From NCBI GenBank assembly GCA_036346225.1, contig JARFIW010001109.1, positions 1,224,501 through 1,288,500 of the forward strand: 64,000 nt of DNA, given 5' to 3'. Within the stretch, counting starts at the first letter, position 1. Every line of letters starts with the position of its first letter. Shown here one piece after another: positions 46,454-56,890 of the stretch. The position numbers and the translations under genes were made by a program. Origin of the DNA: Platerodrilus igneus. Taxonomy: Eukaryota; Arthropoda; Insecta; Coleoptera; Lycidae. The notes under the pieces are model-generated. The model searched no databases, was not told the origin of the DNA, and saw nothing but the letters and a program-made list of their open reading frames with translations.

Positions 46454-46929
46454 AATTAAATAAAAGTCTGAAAAGAATTCATTGTTAGTATTATATGCTT
46501 ATCTTTAATGAGACATGCTTACCTTATTATGAAGACACTGGTGTTTTATAGCTCTGACAAGAACTGTTTTGATACTAAATATAAAATTAACACAAATTAA
46601 TAAGGCCGAGCAAATTTTCAAAGGCAAACTAATAACAAAATACAATAAATAACAAAAACGAAAATATGAAAGGGCAATAGCAAATGTCAAAATGCCAATT
46701 GACAATCTGTCTTATAATAAAAATGTTCAAACAACCAACACAAACATACGGGATATTTATACTTGTGTACACTTGGCTCATCCATCCACCAATGAGAATC
46801 GCTAAAATTCAGTCCTATCTTTTTCTTCAGTACCTTCTTAACTGGAATGGAGTATAGGAAGTTCTGGCTAACCTCTATACTGTTTATCACATGCAAAACC
46901 TTCTGTAGAAACCAATATCCTTGAGTCAG

Positions 46930-46965
46930 CATGTATAAAAGGCCAAGACACCTTTCCACTCATCG
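46930..46965 (+). promoter_or_regulatory. TATA-like promoter of the R1/I-group LINE leader
   Basis: gtataaaaggccaagacac starts at 46933, about 30 bp before tccactcatcggtac, where a transcript could start. The same sequence is conserved in the copy at 60180-60220, while the flanks differ. A TATA box about 100 bp inside the element is unusual for a LINE, so this may instead belong to a repeated host sequence targeted by the LINE. Confidence 0.45.
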
Positions 46966-47779
46966 GTACTTGGTGGGCAGCTAAGCAGCTAGCCAAGTCA
47001 TGGATCGTCTGCTACAGAGCAAGTTGGGACTTTCTCGTTAGCGCTTGAAGTGAGCGGACGTGCTTTGCAAAGCTCCCACTTCAGCAGCAAACAGTAAGTT
47101 TTTATTCAGGGTTTTATTATTTATTACTTTATTTGAAGGTTTGCTTTTATTGTATTTTATATTTATTATTGTGCAGCATTAAATTTTAAACACAGGGCAG
47201 TAAATAAAAAATTAAAACTAATTTACATCAAATAAATAGTAAATAAATCGCGTTTGTAACTTGAACTTTAACTTAAATCCGTGTTTAAAAATAAATTAAG
47301 CTAAACTTCTTGCTAATAAACCAAAAAACTAATAAACAAATACCCAAAATAATTTAAAATAATTTTAAAAGGCGTTTTTAGTAAATTTTAAAACAAAAAA
47401 CCGTGTACATCAAGTAAAAAGCCGTGCAAACCAATAAAAAGTGTGTAAAATTTTTATAGTGCGCGTATAATAAAATAACAAATTAAAAACCAAAATATAA
47501 GCCCTTTTAAATCAAATAAATAGATCAAAAACTGTAAATTTTAAAACAATTTAAATATAAATATTCCTTATTTTAAGTGCACGCGTACTTAAAGATTCCT
47601 TTAAATCGATTTTTGGTGAAATTAAGCGGTATAACAGTTAAAGGTCGTACTAGGCACCGAGTGATTAAGTGAAGAGTGCGTTTCCAGCACCGCATTCCAA
47701 TAGCGCGTGTTTTTATGTGTTAATTGTACATTTAAAATTAAAGTGTTGTTATTTATAAATTTGATATTTTGAAGTAATT

Positions 47780-48090
47780 AGCTTATTTAAATTTGATTTG
47801 GCGGTTTAAAAATTTAAAATAAATAAATAGTGTTCTTTACGGTACATTTTGAATCGAGATGTTTTTATTGGGTTAGCGAATTTATTTTGTTCTAGTTGTT
47901 ATTTTGACGTTTAGTGTTTGTTGTATTTTTGTTAAAATTTTATATTTAATTGGGCGGTTCGAATTTTAAGTAAATAAATACAGGGTTGTTTACGGTTCAC
48001 CTTTAACCAAAATATTTTTATTGGTCTAACGTTTGCATTCTTCTAGCGTCGTAACGGTCAGGTCGTTTTTGAGTTGCGTTTTAGGGGGTC
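47780..48090 (+). repeat. two 153-bp monomers in the LINE leader
   Basis: The stretch around ggcggtttaaaaattt...agtaaataaatagtg..ttacggt, then tttttattggg.tagcg recurs one period (about 153 bp) later (47801 and 47954 for gcgg). Many substitutions separate the copies. Some LINEs carry 5' promoter monomers in tandem. Confidence 0.6.
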
Positions 48091-48114
48091 ATTTGTTCTC
48101 TTAGCTTTGTTACC

Positions 48115-49402
48115 ATGCTGGTCCACCGAGATAAGGAGCCGCTGCCCAGGAGGAAGAGGGGCGATCGGTCGGAGTCTGCTAGGTCGGAGGCTGAGGGCAC
48201 TGTTGGGGGGAAACAGCTTAAGGTAGTATTGAAGGACGTCATGTTAGATACCCAGGAGGAGGTACAGTAGGTAGAGAGGAAGCCTGTGTCTGCGGCGGTC
48301 GTGTCGGGGAGTCGGGGTCTCCCGTGGTGGTTGCGGCGCCAGAATTGCCCTCTACTTCGAGAGCCCAGCGCAGGATGTCGACTAGCAGCAACGGTAGCGT
48401 TGATGCTTGCGACCTCGATGCGCTGGAACTCTTGAAGTTCAGGCTGAGGAAGGCGCACGCTGCCGTCTATGGAAAGGTGCCGACGACCTCCGCCACTATC
48501 GTCGTGGAGGATAAGAAGATGGTTCAGCACGCCGTAGATGATATCCGCGACGTGACGAACCAACTGATAGGTATGGTTAGGGCGCTGCGTCTTTGTTTAG
48601 ATGGTTCAGGGAGAGCAAGTGTTGTTGAGGGAAGGCCGGCGGTGAATTCTGTCGTTTCAGGAGGCCAGAGTCAGAGTGCGTCGGTGCAGCGCAAGGTTTC
48701 GTACGCCGCTGCAGCTTCAGGTTCTTTCCCTACGTTTGCTGTCAGAGTCGACGCCAGGCCAGGCCAGAAGGATGACGTGATGATGACCCTGAAGCAGAAG
48801 GTCGATCCCGCTTGAGATGGGTTTGTTGTTGTTGGAGCTCGTAGGACGCGCCGGGGTGGTGTCGTTGTCAAGTGCGCAGGTCGCGACGACGCCAAGAAGC
48901 TGCAATTGAAGGGAACTGCAAAGAACTCGTAGCGAAGACCATCGAGAAGAAGCGTCCACGGGTCGTTCTTCCGGGGGTCGAAGCGGGGATAAAGGCTGAA
49001 GAGCTTGTGCGGTTGATTGCGCCAGAAGCCCCGTTTCAGCGACATGAAGCTAAAAGACCACCTGAGAGAGAAGTTCAGGTTTGGCAGAAAAGGCCCTAGG
49101 GATCCCTTCGCCGATGGCCGTTCTCGTAGCACCGGTAACACTGGGTCATCGAGAAGTGGTCCCGGGCCCATACTACGTAATGCAGGGAGAAGGTACAGTG
49201 GTGCGGTAACTGTGCCTTGGTCGGGCATGAATTCAAGAATTGCTGGAAGGCAGTTTTCTGCTGTGTGGTTTGCGCTAGGGCAAACGACAGAACTGGCGGT
49301 GGTGCAAAGGTCGATACGCGCCACGACGCCAAGTCGAGTAGATGCCCCACGATGCAGCGTCTGAAGAACGCAATCACACGTAACATCGATTATGGAATGT
49401 GA
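48115..49402 (+). pseudogene. LINE ORF1 (R1-like Gag), broken and partly inverted
   Basis: RNA-binding structural protein of the LINE. It starts at ATG 48115 (MLVHRDKEPLPRRKRGDRSE) and meets a stop near 48267. A frame change is followed by SNGSVDACDLDALELLKFRL and a segment to 48815 (VSYAAAASG, DVMMTLKQKVDP). Then comes RPRVVLPGVEAGIKAEELVR (near 48950-49010). Zinc knuckles follow, but the first (TQCYRCYENGH) is readable only on the minus strand within 49101-49200. The second (CGNCALVGHEFKNCW, then CCVVCARAN) is on the plus strand from about 49202. It ends CPTMQRLKNAITRNIDYGM with a stop at 49400. Multiple stops and the inversion mean no function. Confidence 0.75.
49101..49200 (-). other. 100-bp inversion inside LINE ORF1
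   Basis: The minus strand here encodes WARDHFSMTQCYRCYENGHR, the expected first CCHC-like knuckle of an R1-type Gag. Both flanks encode Gag on the plus strand. The breakpoints are read from where Gag-like sense switches strand (gccctagg|gatccc and acagtg|gtgcgg), so they are accurate to a few bases only. Confidence 0.7.
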
Positions 49403-52400
49403 AGATAAAACAAAGTTCATAAGAAGTAAGAAGATTAAATTCGCGCAACTATATCTCGGGAAAGGTAAAGGGGCAACAAATAACTTCGTAAAGTTATTAA
49501 TCGAAAATAATATCGACATCGGGCTTATACAGAAACAGCACCTGTATAGCCACAATATAACAGGTTTTGGGAGGGGGGTTACCGTTTTAAACGCGAATAG
49601 CGAACAACCGCGCAGCGGAATAATAATAAATAATGGGAAGTGCACCGCGATAATATTAAACAATTTGTCCAACCAGTTTATAACCACCGTGGAAATAAAA
49701 ACAGGGACAAACACGTTCTACGTGATAAGCGCGTACCTACCACTAGTCGACTCCTGGCGGGAAAATCCTCAAACCGAGGACTTAATAAATCACATTGAAG
49801 GCATTTTTCTCCAAATTGGAAGAAATAAAAAATTAATAATCGGAGGAGACTTTAATGCTAAGTCACCGTTATGGGGTAGCCCTATAGAAAACGATAGGGG
49901 TTCGCAGGTTGCTGATCTTTTAACGGAATGGGATCTTAGTGTGATAAACACTAATGATTCACCTACGTTTGAGGGGTATAGAAGCAGCAGTTTTATTGAT
50001 ATTACTGCAGCCTCGCACGAGATGTTAGAAATCATTTGTAATTGGAAATTAAGGTCGGACGAGGAAACGCTCTCTGACCATAAATTAATTACGTGGGACG
50101 TTGAAACCAAAACAAGCGCAAGCGAGCAGCTAACTATATTTCTGCGGTTCTGTAATAAAAAAGCAAATTGGGAGCGGTTTAAACAAAAATTTGGCGAAAG
50201 TATCCCTGCGTTCGAAAACGAGCTATTTAACTGCCGAGAGGCAGACGAAATAGAAACACTCGCGGAAAATTTAAACGATGCAGTGGTAGACGCGTCGTCG
50301 TACTCCATGCCGCGAAAAAAAACATTTAAAGACAGCGTACCCTGGTGGACCCGGGAACTAACCACCAAGCGGGCAGAAACGCGTAACCTAAAGCGCCGCT
50401 TTCAACGCGCTTCGGGAGATATAAGAGAACAACGGAGAGTAGAATACAATCAAAGTTACCGCGAATATAAGATATTAATAGAAGAAACGTGAACAAATAA
50501 ATTCAAAGAATTCTGCACGCGAAACTCACAGAAAGTACCTTGGGGAACCGCATACCGCGTAATAAGGGGTAAACAACAGAAAATCGCGCTCGGTAACATA
50601 AGAAAGACAAATGGCGAATATACAGAAGGTTTTAAAACCACGCAGGAATATTTATTAAAGAAATTCTTCCCTTTGGATAATCCCGAGGAGGATGAGGGGT
50701 CGCACAATTTAGTACGTCGGGAAGCTACAGAGGCGCAAGGAACAGGTGTCGATAAGGCAATCCTAGTTCACGAGGTTGTCAGGGCTCTTAGGAGAATGAA
50801 CCCTCTGAAGGCACCGGGGCATGACGGAATCACTTCAGAAGCAGCTCTGAAGACGTGCCTGTTAGCCACGTGTGTCTTTGCCCGGTTGTTTAATCTTTGT
50901 CTAGAGAGGGGCGTCTTTCCGCGTTGCTGGAAAGTCCAGAACGTGAAATTCATACCTAAACCTAAAAAAGTGGATGCGTCAGACCCAGGCAGCTATCGTC
51001 CAATTAGCTTGCTAGCGGTGCTGGGGAAAGTTTTGGATCGCGTTATGACTACCCGAGTTGAGCACTTAGTGCGTGACAGCAGCGGTTTTAATATCCGACA
51101 GTTCGGTTTTATGGAGGGAAAGTCAACTATCGACGCATTAGAGTTCGTTGTTGGAGAAATTAAGCAGGCGAGAGATGCTAAAGAGTACACTGTGTCGTTG
51201 TTGCTTTGGGTATTTCAGGAGCATTTGATGCTGCCTGGTGGCCATTGATTGTTTGCGAGTTGGAAAATAGGGGTTGTTCGCGAAACTTAATGTCTTTGGT
51301 CAAGAGTTATTTCTCGGGGCGATTGGCACAGGTTGAAATTCCGGGTGGTTTTGTCGCGCGAGGTGGAAAGGGGATGTCCGCAGGGGTCATGCTCCGGTCC
51401 CACATTTTGGAAGTTGTTGTATGAGAGCATCTTTAGGGTCAAGTTGCCCATATGATGCTCAATCGTTGGGTTTGCGAATGATACGCTTTTAATTGTCAGA
51501 TCGCGATTATTAATGGCTATGCGTACAAAACCGAACGAGGCGCCTAATAAACTACACGAATGGTCGCAGGCGGTAAAATTAAAATTTAACACGGCGTAGT
51601 CAGAAGCGCTCTATTTCTGAAAGAAACCGGGACTGCGACCCCCTAAGCTAGAGCTGGGAGGGGAGAAAATACCGTTTAAGCAAGCAATTACATACCTCGG
51701 GGTAAGGATTGTCGATAAGTTGAATTGAAAAGCTCACGTGCAGTACGTTAAAAGCATAGGCAGCGAAATATCAAACAAAATGATGGCGGCGGCGAAAATA
51801 AACTGGGGTTTCAGAGGCAAATCGCTGAGGACGGTCTATGCCGGAGCGATCGAGCCGGCAATGCTGTACGCAGCATCTGTATGGACGGAAGGTTGCAAAG
51901 TCCGAGAGATGCGTCAATTGACGAGCGTTCAACGCATTACCGTGGTGAAGGCGGCGAGGGCGTACAGGACCACCTCCACGGAGGCGGTCCTGGTTATCAG
52001 TAGGACTCTTCCTATCGAATATGTCGTTAAAGAGTTTCGAGATAGAAGATTAGTAGATAAGGGAAAGGACGCGAAATTATCGAAGATATTCATCTTGGCA
52101 ATAGGGAAGTAGAGAAAAAGATTGTCGTATCAGAGTTAGGGCACCCGGCCGATATTAGAGGCATCGAGTTTGTCGAAGGCGATGGGGACGCGACAGGTAT
52201 CAGAATTTATACAGACGGTTCACGTATGGATGACGGGCAAGCAAGCGCGGCGTTTGTTGTGTTTAAGCAAGAAAGGGAGGTGTTTCGGTATCAAACCAAA
52301 CTCGCAAACTGGAGCACTATCTTCCAGTGCGAATTGGTAGCCATACGAGAGGCAATCGATTACGTCATAAACCACACGGGCAGAGATGAATATTATATAA

Positions 52401-53068
52401 TCAGCGACAGCAAATCAGCGCTGACGGCTTTGACAAACATGAACACCTTAACAAACCTGCAGGCGGACGTCTGAAACATAGCGCATACGGTGCTCGAGTT
52501 TCGACGCTTAAAGTTCTGTTGGGTTAAGCCGCGCGATGGTAACGTAGCGAACGATAGGGCTGATGAATTAACTAAAGAGGCCGTGAAGGTCGACTTTCGG
52601 ATGTCACATTCGTCGATACCGAGGTCTCTAATTAAAAGAAAGCTACGCGAAAAGTCAATCAGACAATGGGAAGAGAGGTGGAACAACGCTGCCACGGGCA
52701 GGTTGACCCACAAATTCATACCGAACTTAGAAGCTAGAGGTAATATCGAGGTAAAACTCAATCATAAAATGTTGCAACTGATAACAGGACACGGCGTCTT
52801 AAAAGCGTATTTACAAAGATTCGGTTTAACCGACAACGACGGCTGCGAATGCGGTGAGGGCGTTGAAAGCGCAGAGCACCTGCTCCTCGACTGCCCGCTT
52901 GAAGCGGCAAATCGAAGGTTAGCTGATAGCAAATTAGCTATCCTAGGTCTAACATGGCCAAAGAACCTAGAAGAAGTTGGGGAAGTGGTCAACCAGAAGG
53001 CGTTCTGGACAGCCTTTAAAGAGTTCGCGGGAAGGGTCACGAGATTAGACGGCGATAACCGCGCGTAA
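49392..53068 (+). pseudogene. LINE ORF2: endonuclease, RT, RNase H (R1/I group)
   Basis: The polyprotein that nicks target DNA and reverse-transcribes the element. The endonuclease (49400-50110) has LIGLIQKQHL-like, LIIGGDFNAKSPLWGS, INTNDSPTFEG and LSDHKLITW. RT (50760-51500) has MNPLKAPGHDGITS, PGSYRPISLLAVLGKVLDRV, RQFGFMEGKSTIDALEFV, ISGAFDAAWWPLI and then the catalytic box as FANDT (first Asp of the usual ADD is Asn). RNase H (52190-52590) has IRIYTDGSRM, FQCELVAIREA, ISDSKSALTAL and NVANDRADELT. The C-terminus has CECGEGVESAEHLLLDC (near 52845). Breaks: TGA at 50490, frameshifts near 51215 and 51385, stops near 51450, 51590, 51725, 52110 and 52472. The RNase H points to the I/R1/LOA side of the LINE tree. 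Confidence 0.85.
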
Positions 53069-53159
53069 AACGGAAGGGGGTGGGAGGATTGGAAATTTTA
53101 GATTTTGACCTGGCGTTAAATGATATGAGTTTGGTTACCAAAACCTGCATTTAAATAAT

Positions 53160-55019
53160 TTAAAAAAAAAAGTAAAAAAATAAAATAAAATAAAAACTAA
53201 AAAAAAAACAAAAAAAATTATCATAATATTTATAAAAGTCCATATGCACGACAACCCCCGCACCACTAATACAATCACTATAACCACTATATAACCTTAT
53301 ACGCGCGGAAATCGGGAATAAATAAAAAAAAACTTAAAACCTAATCCGGTAAAATAAAAAAAATAAGAACGTATAAATCAAAAACCTCATTAAATTAAAT
53401 CAGTAAAATAAAGAAAGAAATAAAATAATAAATAAAATAAAGTGAAACCGCGCATCCCTCCAGGACTTAAAAGTGAAGTGATAGTGAGTGATAGTGATTG
53501 TGACCCCCGCAGGACGATTAGTGCATACCCACCAGAACTTTAGCAGTGCATCCATTTCCCCCTAGCAGTAAGTTTAAAGGTATGCAGACGACCAGATCTT
53601 CGGATGCTGGAGAAATATATTAACGAGGTAGGAACAAAATTGTGTCGGTTGTGCTCGCATAAGCATTGATTTATGATAATTAGTAGATTTGAAATAATTT
53701 AACGAGTACATTTTGTGCGTAATGGCGCTAGCCGGTATAATGCTTATGCGAGCTCACCTGATAATTTGGGTTATGCTTTTTGTAATTTTATGCACTGCTC
53801 AACGCTTATTGCTTATAGATGTTTATTTATATATTTACATAAATATTTATTTTTATATTTAAATTTTTGCCTGCTTTTATTGTTTGTGGCTTGATATTAT
53901 TTGTTTGACGTTCTGCCGTCATTTTTGGTGGCAGCTTATATATAAGAAGGAAGATTGTTTGAGAAGATAGTAATTACAATATAAATAAGTTAGGGAATGA
54001 TAGGAAAAGTTAGGGACGGACTTAGGATATCAAATTACTTAAACCAGGGAAGACGAATTTGTAAATTTATAGAGCAGGTAAAAAGCTGGATTCACTATTA
54101 ATTTTTTGGCGTATTCTTAGAAAATTTGAATCCATTTTAAATTAGCTAGCTAGATTTGGATAGTTTTAAGTCGACCCTTTAGGTCGCACCGGTAAGCAGA
54201 GCTGGCAGCTGCTATCCGGCATTACGGATCCCTGCTCATTCATTTTGTTTGTGTCTTGTTGATCGTGCACACTCCAAATCAACGCTAGGGATACCATCAA
54301 TGAAACCCTATTTTTAGTTTTTGTTTCAGTTGTTAGATTTTTATTTAGGATGTGTTAATTTTGAAGTTAGAATAATTAGGAGCACGTTTATATTTTCGCG
54401 TTTAAATCCAATTACTTTTAAATTTTTTTTTGATGATTTTATAAGCAGACATTTTGCTTTGCCTTTTAAATTTAATTTTAATTTACATACGTACAGAACA
54501 CGTGCTATTTTTTATTAAATATTTGTAAGACTCAATAGGACAACGAGACGTTGACGTATTCTGCTCTTTCTCCGACTGAGTCATAACTATTTTTCTCTGT
54601 ATAAGACATTACCGAGGAAATACAATTTTTTAATGATTACTATAGTTCGTCGTTACTGAATATAGAACAAAAAATAATCTTATCTTAACTAGGAATTAGA
54701 ACAACCACAATTATTTTTCTCTCTAATCCTTTTTACGTGGATTACAATTAATTAATTTTCATTCCACATGAACATTTTACTTTAATATGGCACAAACTTA
54801 AGTGATTTTAGATTTCATTTATATATTATTTTTCCTGGAAAGTATTAACTCCAGATGACTAAGTATTATGAATAATTACCTCAGGTGATTTTGCTTGTTC
54901 CAACTAAATGACTAATACGTCATCACGTATTTAAGAAGTTTGACTGGAATTTCTAATTCACACATTCCTTTATGTTTAAATACTCTTGTCCAACTGACAG
55001 AGTACCAATTTTCTTTTTC
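53160..55019. other. LINE A-rich end and unrecognised sequence
   Basis: 53155-53450 is very A-rich (runs such as aaataaaataaaataaaaac), fitting a LINE 3' end that may extend further. 53460-55019 has no recognised gene. A GC-richer patch lies at 54175-54300 (ccggtaagcagagctggcag), and a small inverted-repeat element lies at 53653-53753. Confidence 0.5.
53653..53753. repeat. 101-bp sequence bounded by a 15-bp inverted repeat
   Basis: gctcgcataagcatt (53653-53667) and aatgcttatgcgagc (53739-53753) are perfect inverted copies enclosing about 70 bp. A small MITE or a stable stem-loop; no flanking duplication was identified. Confidence 0.7.
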
Positions 55020-55060
55020 GCTGACAGCAGGATTTGAACCCGCGATTAATGATTAAGAAA
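55020..55060 (-). other. tRNA 3'-half-like sequence
   Basis: The minus strand contains cgcgggttcaaatcctgctg, a good B box and T-arm. No matching 5' half is present. It sits where the viral hexon-like relic is truncated, so it may be a SINE or tRNA fragment at the junction. Confidence 0.3.
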
Positions 55061-55065
55061 CTTTA

Positions 55066-55660
55066 TAAAATTTTATGTATCTTCAAAAAACCCAAAAATG
55101 GTTTTTAGCGGTATAGCACAACTAAACCGTCCATCTTGGAATATGGTATCAGGCTTCCACCCGGTATGTGTAATAGATTTTGTTTCTGATTCTTCCATGG
55201 ATACAAATCCTTTAATGGTTCGAGTAATTCCAGGAATTCGACAGATATCTATTATTTGATTATTACCCTATTTGTATTGAATTTTCTCAAACAGAAAATA
55301 TGGCGCATTTCTATTAAATTCGTAAGCTTTAGGATCTGGTTCTGCTGCTCTAATCGGGTCTACAGTTGTTGACGCTTCTCTTAGTGTTTCCTTAGGTTTA
55401 TAGGTACACCTTATGAATATGAAACTTTCATGGGGATATGTGATGTTATCACTGCTCTGGATTTCGATCGAAATTTGATCGTTGTTTTCCGCATTCAATG
55501 TAAAGGGTAGTTACGTATAATAATCTTCCTTTATTATAGTATCGTCTAATTTATAACTTCCAAACACATCCAATTTGGGTACGTCCTCATATTTAAGCCT
55601 TCCAAGTTTAACGTTTTCATCACCGTGGAGATCTAAGCTGCGTATACTTCTGCCGCCCAT
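55066..55660 (-). pseudogene. hexon-like major capsid protein, truncated (viral copy A)
   Basis: N-terminal part of a Polinton/adintovirus-like major capsid protein (the double-jelly-roll lattice protein). It starts at ATG 55660 (GGRSIRSLDLHGDENVKLG), overlapping the preceding small ORF in another frame. Recognised stretches are YEDVPKLDVFGSYK, ITYPHESFIFIR, ICRIPGITRTIKGF and THTGWKPD. It is broken by stops at 55511-55513 and near 55265, and ends at about 55066 where unrelated sequence begins, so roughly the last two-thirds is absent. The copy at 62741-64000 shows what the next part looks like. An old endogenous relic, not functional. Confidence 0.7.
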
Positions 55661-55805
55661 CATTTATAACTTTTAATCCTAAGGATTTTAAGAAACGTAT
55701 TTCTTCTGCTGTAAGTCTCTCGACAACTTGACGCTTTGATGTCGTATTCACTTCTGATCGTCTAGGGGTGTTGCAGCGTGTTTTATATACAAAATCGATA
55801 GGCAA
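55620..55805 (-). pseudogene. small conserved ORF of the viral late block (copy A)
   Basis: About 60 residues (DFVYKTRCNTPRRSEVNTTS then KRQVVERLTAEEIRFLKSLG). The first codon is TTG where copy B (62599) has ATG, so the start appears lost. The stop used in copy B (NDGR-TAG) is CAG here, lengthening the frame by eight codons over the hexon-like start. Function unknown; it always lies between the penton-like and hexon-like genes in the two copies seen. Confidence 0.6.
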
Positions 55806-55807
55806 TT

Positions 55808-56542
55808 TCAGCTACTTTTTATTTTCAGTCTTACACTGGTGTATGTTTCCGGTGAAAAGTTTACCAATTCACCCAAATGATCGACTAATCTGATTGTAAT
55901 ATTATCAATTTCTGTCACGCTCAGTGGATAATATATGACGTGGTTAGGCTCCTTTTCCAGATTATACCCAGGTGGTACAGATAGACTGAATTCGAATATG
56001 CTGCGGGTAAGAAAATTGTTTCTGAACGATCCTGCAGTGATATTGGTTTCCACAAAAATGTTTGAAACCGATATTATGTTCACTTGCTGATTAGCAATAT
56101 GTACGACATCTGCGGCCAATTTGCGATTGGTAAACCCCAAGATGCTTCCAATATTGTTTTTACGGTTTGACCCAAAATCAATCGGTATACTGCTTCGTAT
56201 AGAACACTTTAATGTATTATTGTTTGCGCTCAGTTTAAAATATTTTTCAATGTTCTCGTTGATGTCTGGCTTCTGACTGAACCATTTTTTGAAAACATCC
56301 TGTATATATGCATTTATTTCATCTAATTCGTATGATCCAGGTTCAATGGTTATTTTGCGATGCCCTGGATCGTTAAAGTATAAGATGTTGTTTCCTGGAT
56401 GTATGTTTCGCACAGTGTTACAAGTATACAGCCCCACTAAGCCCAAAGCATATTCACCGTTTTGTTTCAATTTAATCGGTGGGTAAATGGGTCCTGTCGA
56501 TATGACATTACCATACCCGAACACGCTCACTGTTTTAGCCAT
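55808..56542 (-). CDS. penton-like minor capsid protein (viral copy A)
   Basis: A 244-residue open frame (start ATG 56542, MAKTVSVFGYGNVIS; the ATG overlaps the protease stop as ATGGCTAA). In Polinton/adintovirus-like elements a gene at this place codes for the vertex (penton-like, single jelly-roll) capsid protein. That assignment rests on gene order and resemblance to such proteins. Stretches such as YALGLVGLYTCNTV, IGSILGFTNRKLAADVVHIA and VNIISVSNIFVETNI are shared with copy B at 61875. Uninterrupted here, but the genes on either side are damaged, so expression is doubtful. Confidence 0.6.
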   Translation of the reverse strand: MAKTVSVFGYGNVISTGPIYPPIKLKQNGEYALGLVGLYTCNTVRNIHPGNNILYFNDPGHRKITIEPGSYELDEINAYIQDVFKKWFSQKPDINENIEKYFKLSANNNTLKCSIRSSIPIDFGSNRKNNIGSILGFTNRKLAADVVHIANQQVNIISVSNIFVETNITAGSFRNNFLTRSIFEFSLSVPPGYNLEKEPNHVIYYPLSVTEIDNITIRLVDHLGELVNFSPETYTSVRLKIKSS

Positions 56543-56890
56543 TGTCACTAAGAAATTTTAACACTAAATGCCCACAATTGTAAGTGTTGTAAGTCTGCTC
56601 CGGTACACTGTTGTAGTAGATTTTACAACCTCGAAAATATCTCTTCACTTCTTCCGATGGTCTCAAGTCTCCAAACGAATCGTAGTAAAACACACTATTT
56701 CCACGTTTTCGGTACCCAATCCAATGTGTGCCTGATCCTTTGGTGGTATCCAAATTAATCACACCCGACTCGTTGACATGTGGTCTTATCTTCTGTAACT
56801 GATCTCTAGAAAAGACGTCGCGAAAATGAGGGATGTTAGATGCGTAGTTCCTTATATCCACGTCGGTGAGAGCTCTTCGAGGTAACTTGC
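56535..56890 (-). pseudogene. adenain-like maturation protease (viral copy A)
   Basis: A Ulp1/adenain-like cysteine protease that in related viruses cleaves capsid precursors. Catalytic positions are visible: His in GSGTHWIGYR, the acidic residue in FYYDSFGDLRP and Cys in YNCGHLVLKFL. The frame extends upstream (KLPRRALTDVDIRNYASNIP), but no ATG is found before the stop at about 56910. A candidate start reads ATC instead of ATG, so the start codon is probably lost. It lies between the core-like gene (its tail overlaps) and the penton-like gene (4-bp-type overlap), as in a compact viral transcription unit. Confidence 0.7.

Larger units (their letters stand above)
44152..46858 (-). mobile_element. 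2.7 kb IS630/Tc1-like DNA transposon, near intact
   Basis: Perfect terminal inverted repeats of about 24 bp (tactccattccagttaagaa...) lie at 44152 and 46856, flanked by a TA dinucleotide on both sides. The uninterrupted target sequence is known from 60090-60105 (acaaactaggaag). The element encodes one transposase on the minus strand (45042-46453, one small intron, one frameshift). A 160-bp hairpin MITE sits in its left part. Good TIRs, a TA duplication and a nearly open gene suggest recent activity. Confidence 0.85.
46859..53160 (+). mobile_element. R1/I-group LINE, full-length but decayed
   Basis: A non-LTR retrotransposon with a 1.25 kb leader, an R1-like gag ORF1 (48115 on), ORF2 (endonuclease, RT, RNase H and a Cys-rich C-terminus), and an A-rich end (about 53155-53220). 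Codon use is far less AT-rich than the flanks. Its first 30 bp lie at 44122-44151, beyond the inserted DNA transposon. A second, 5'-only copy lies at 60067-60285. Confidence 0.8.

Noticed and set aside
48671..49714. 347-residue minus-strand frame
   Set aside because: Antisense to LINE ORF1 and ORF2. Only the 49101-49200 part has a real minus-strand signal, explained by a small inversion.
49790..50368. 192-residue minus-strand frame
   Set aside because: Antisense of the ORF2 endonuclease.
55020..55060. Viral integration at a tRNA gene
   Set aside because: Only a T-arm-like half is present, with no duplicated target and no recombinase. It is equally likely a SINE fragment at a deletion junction.
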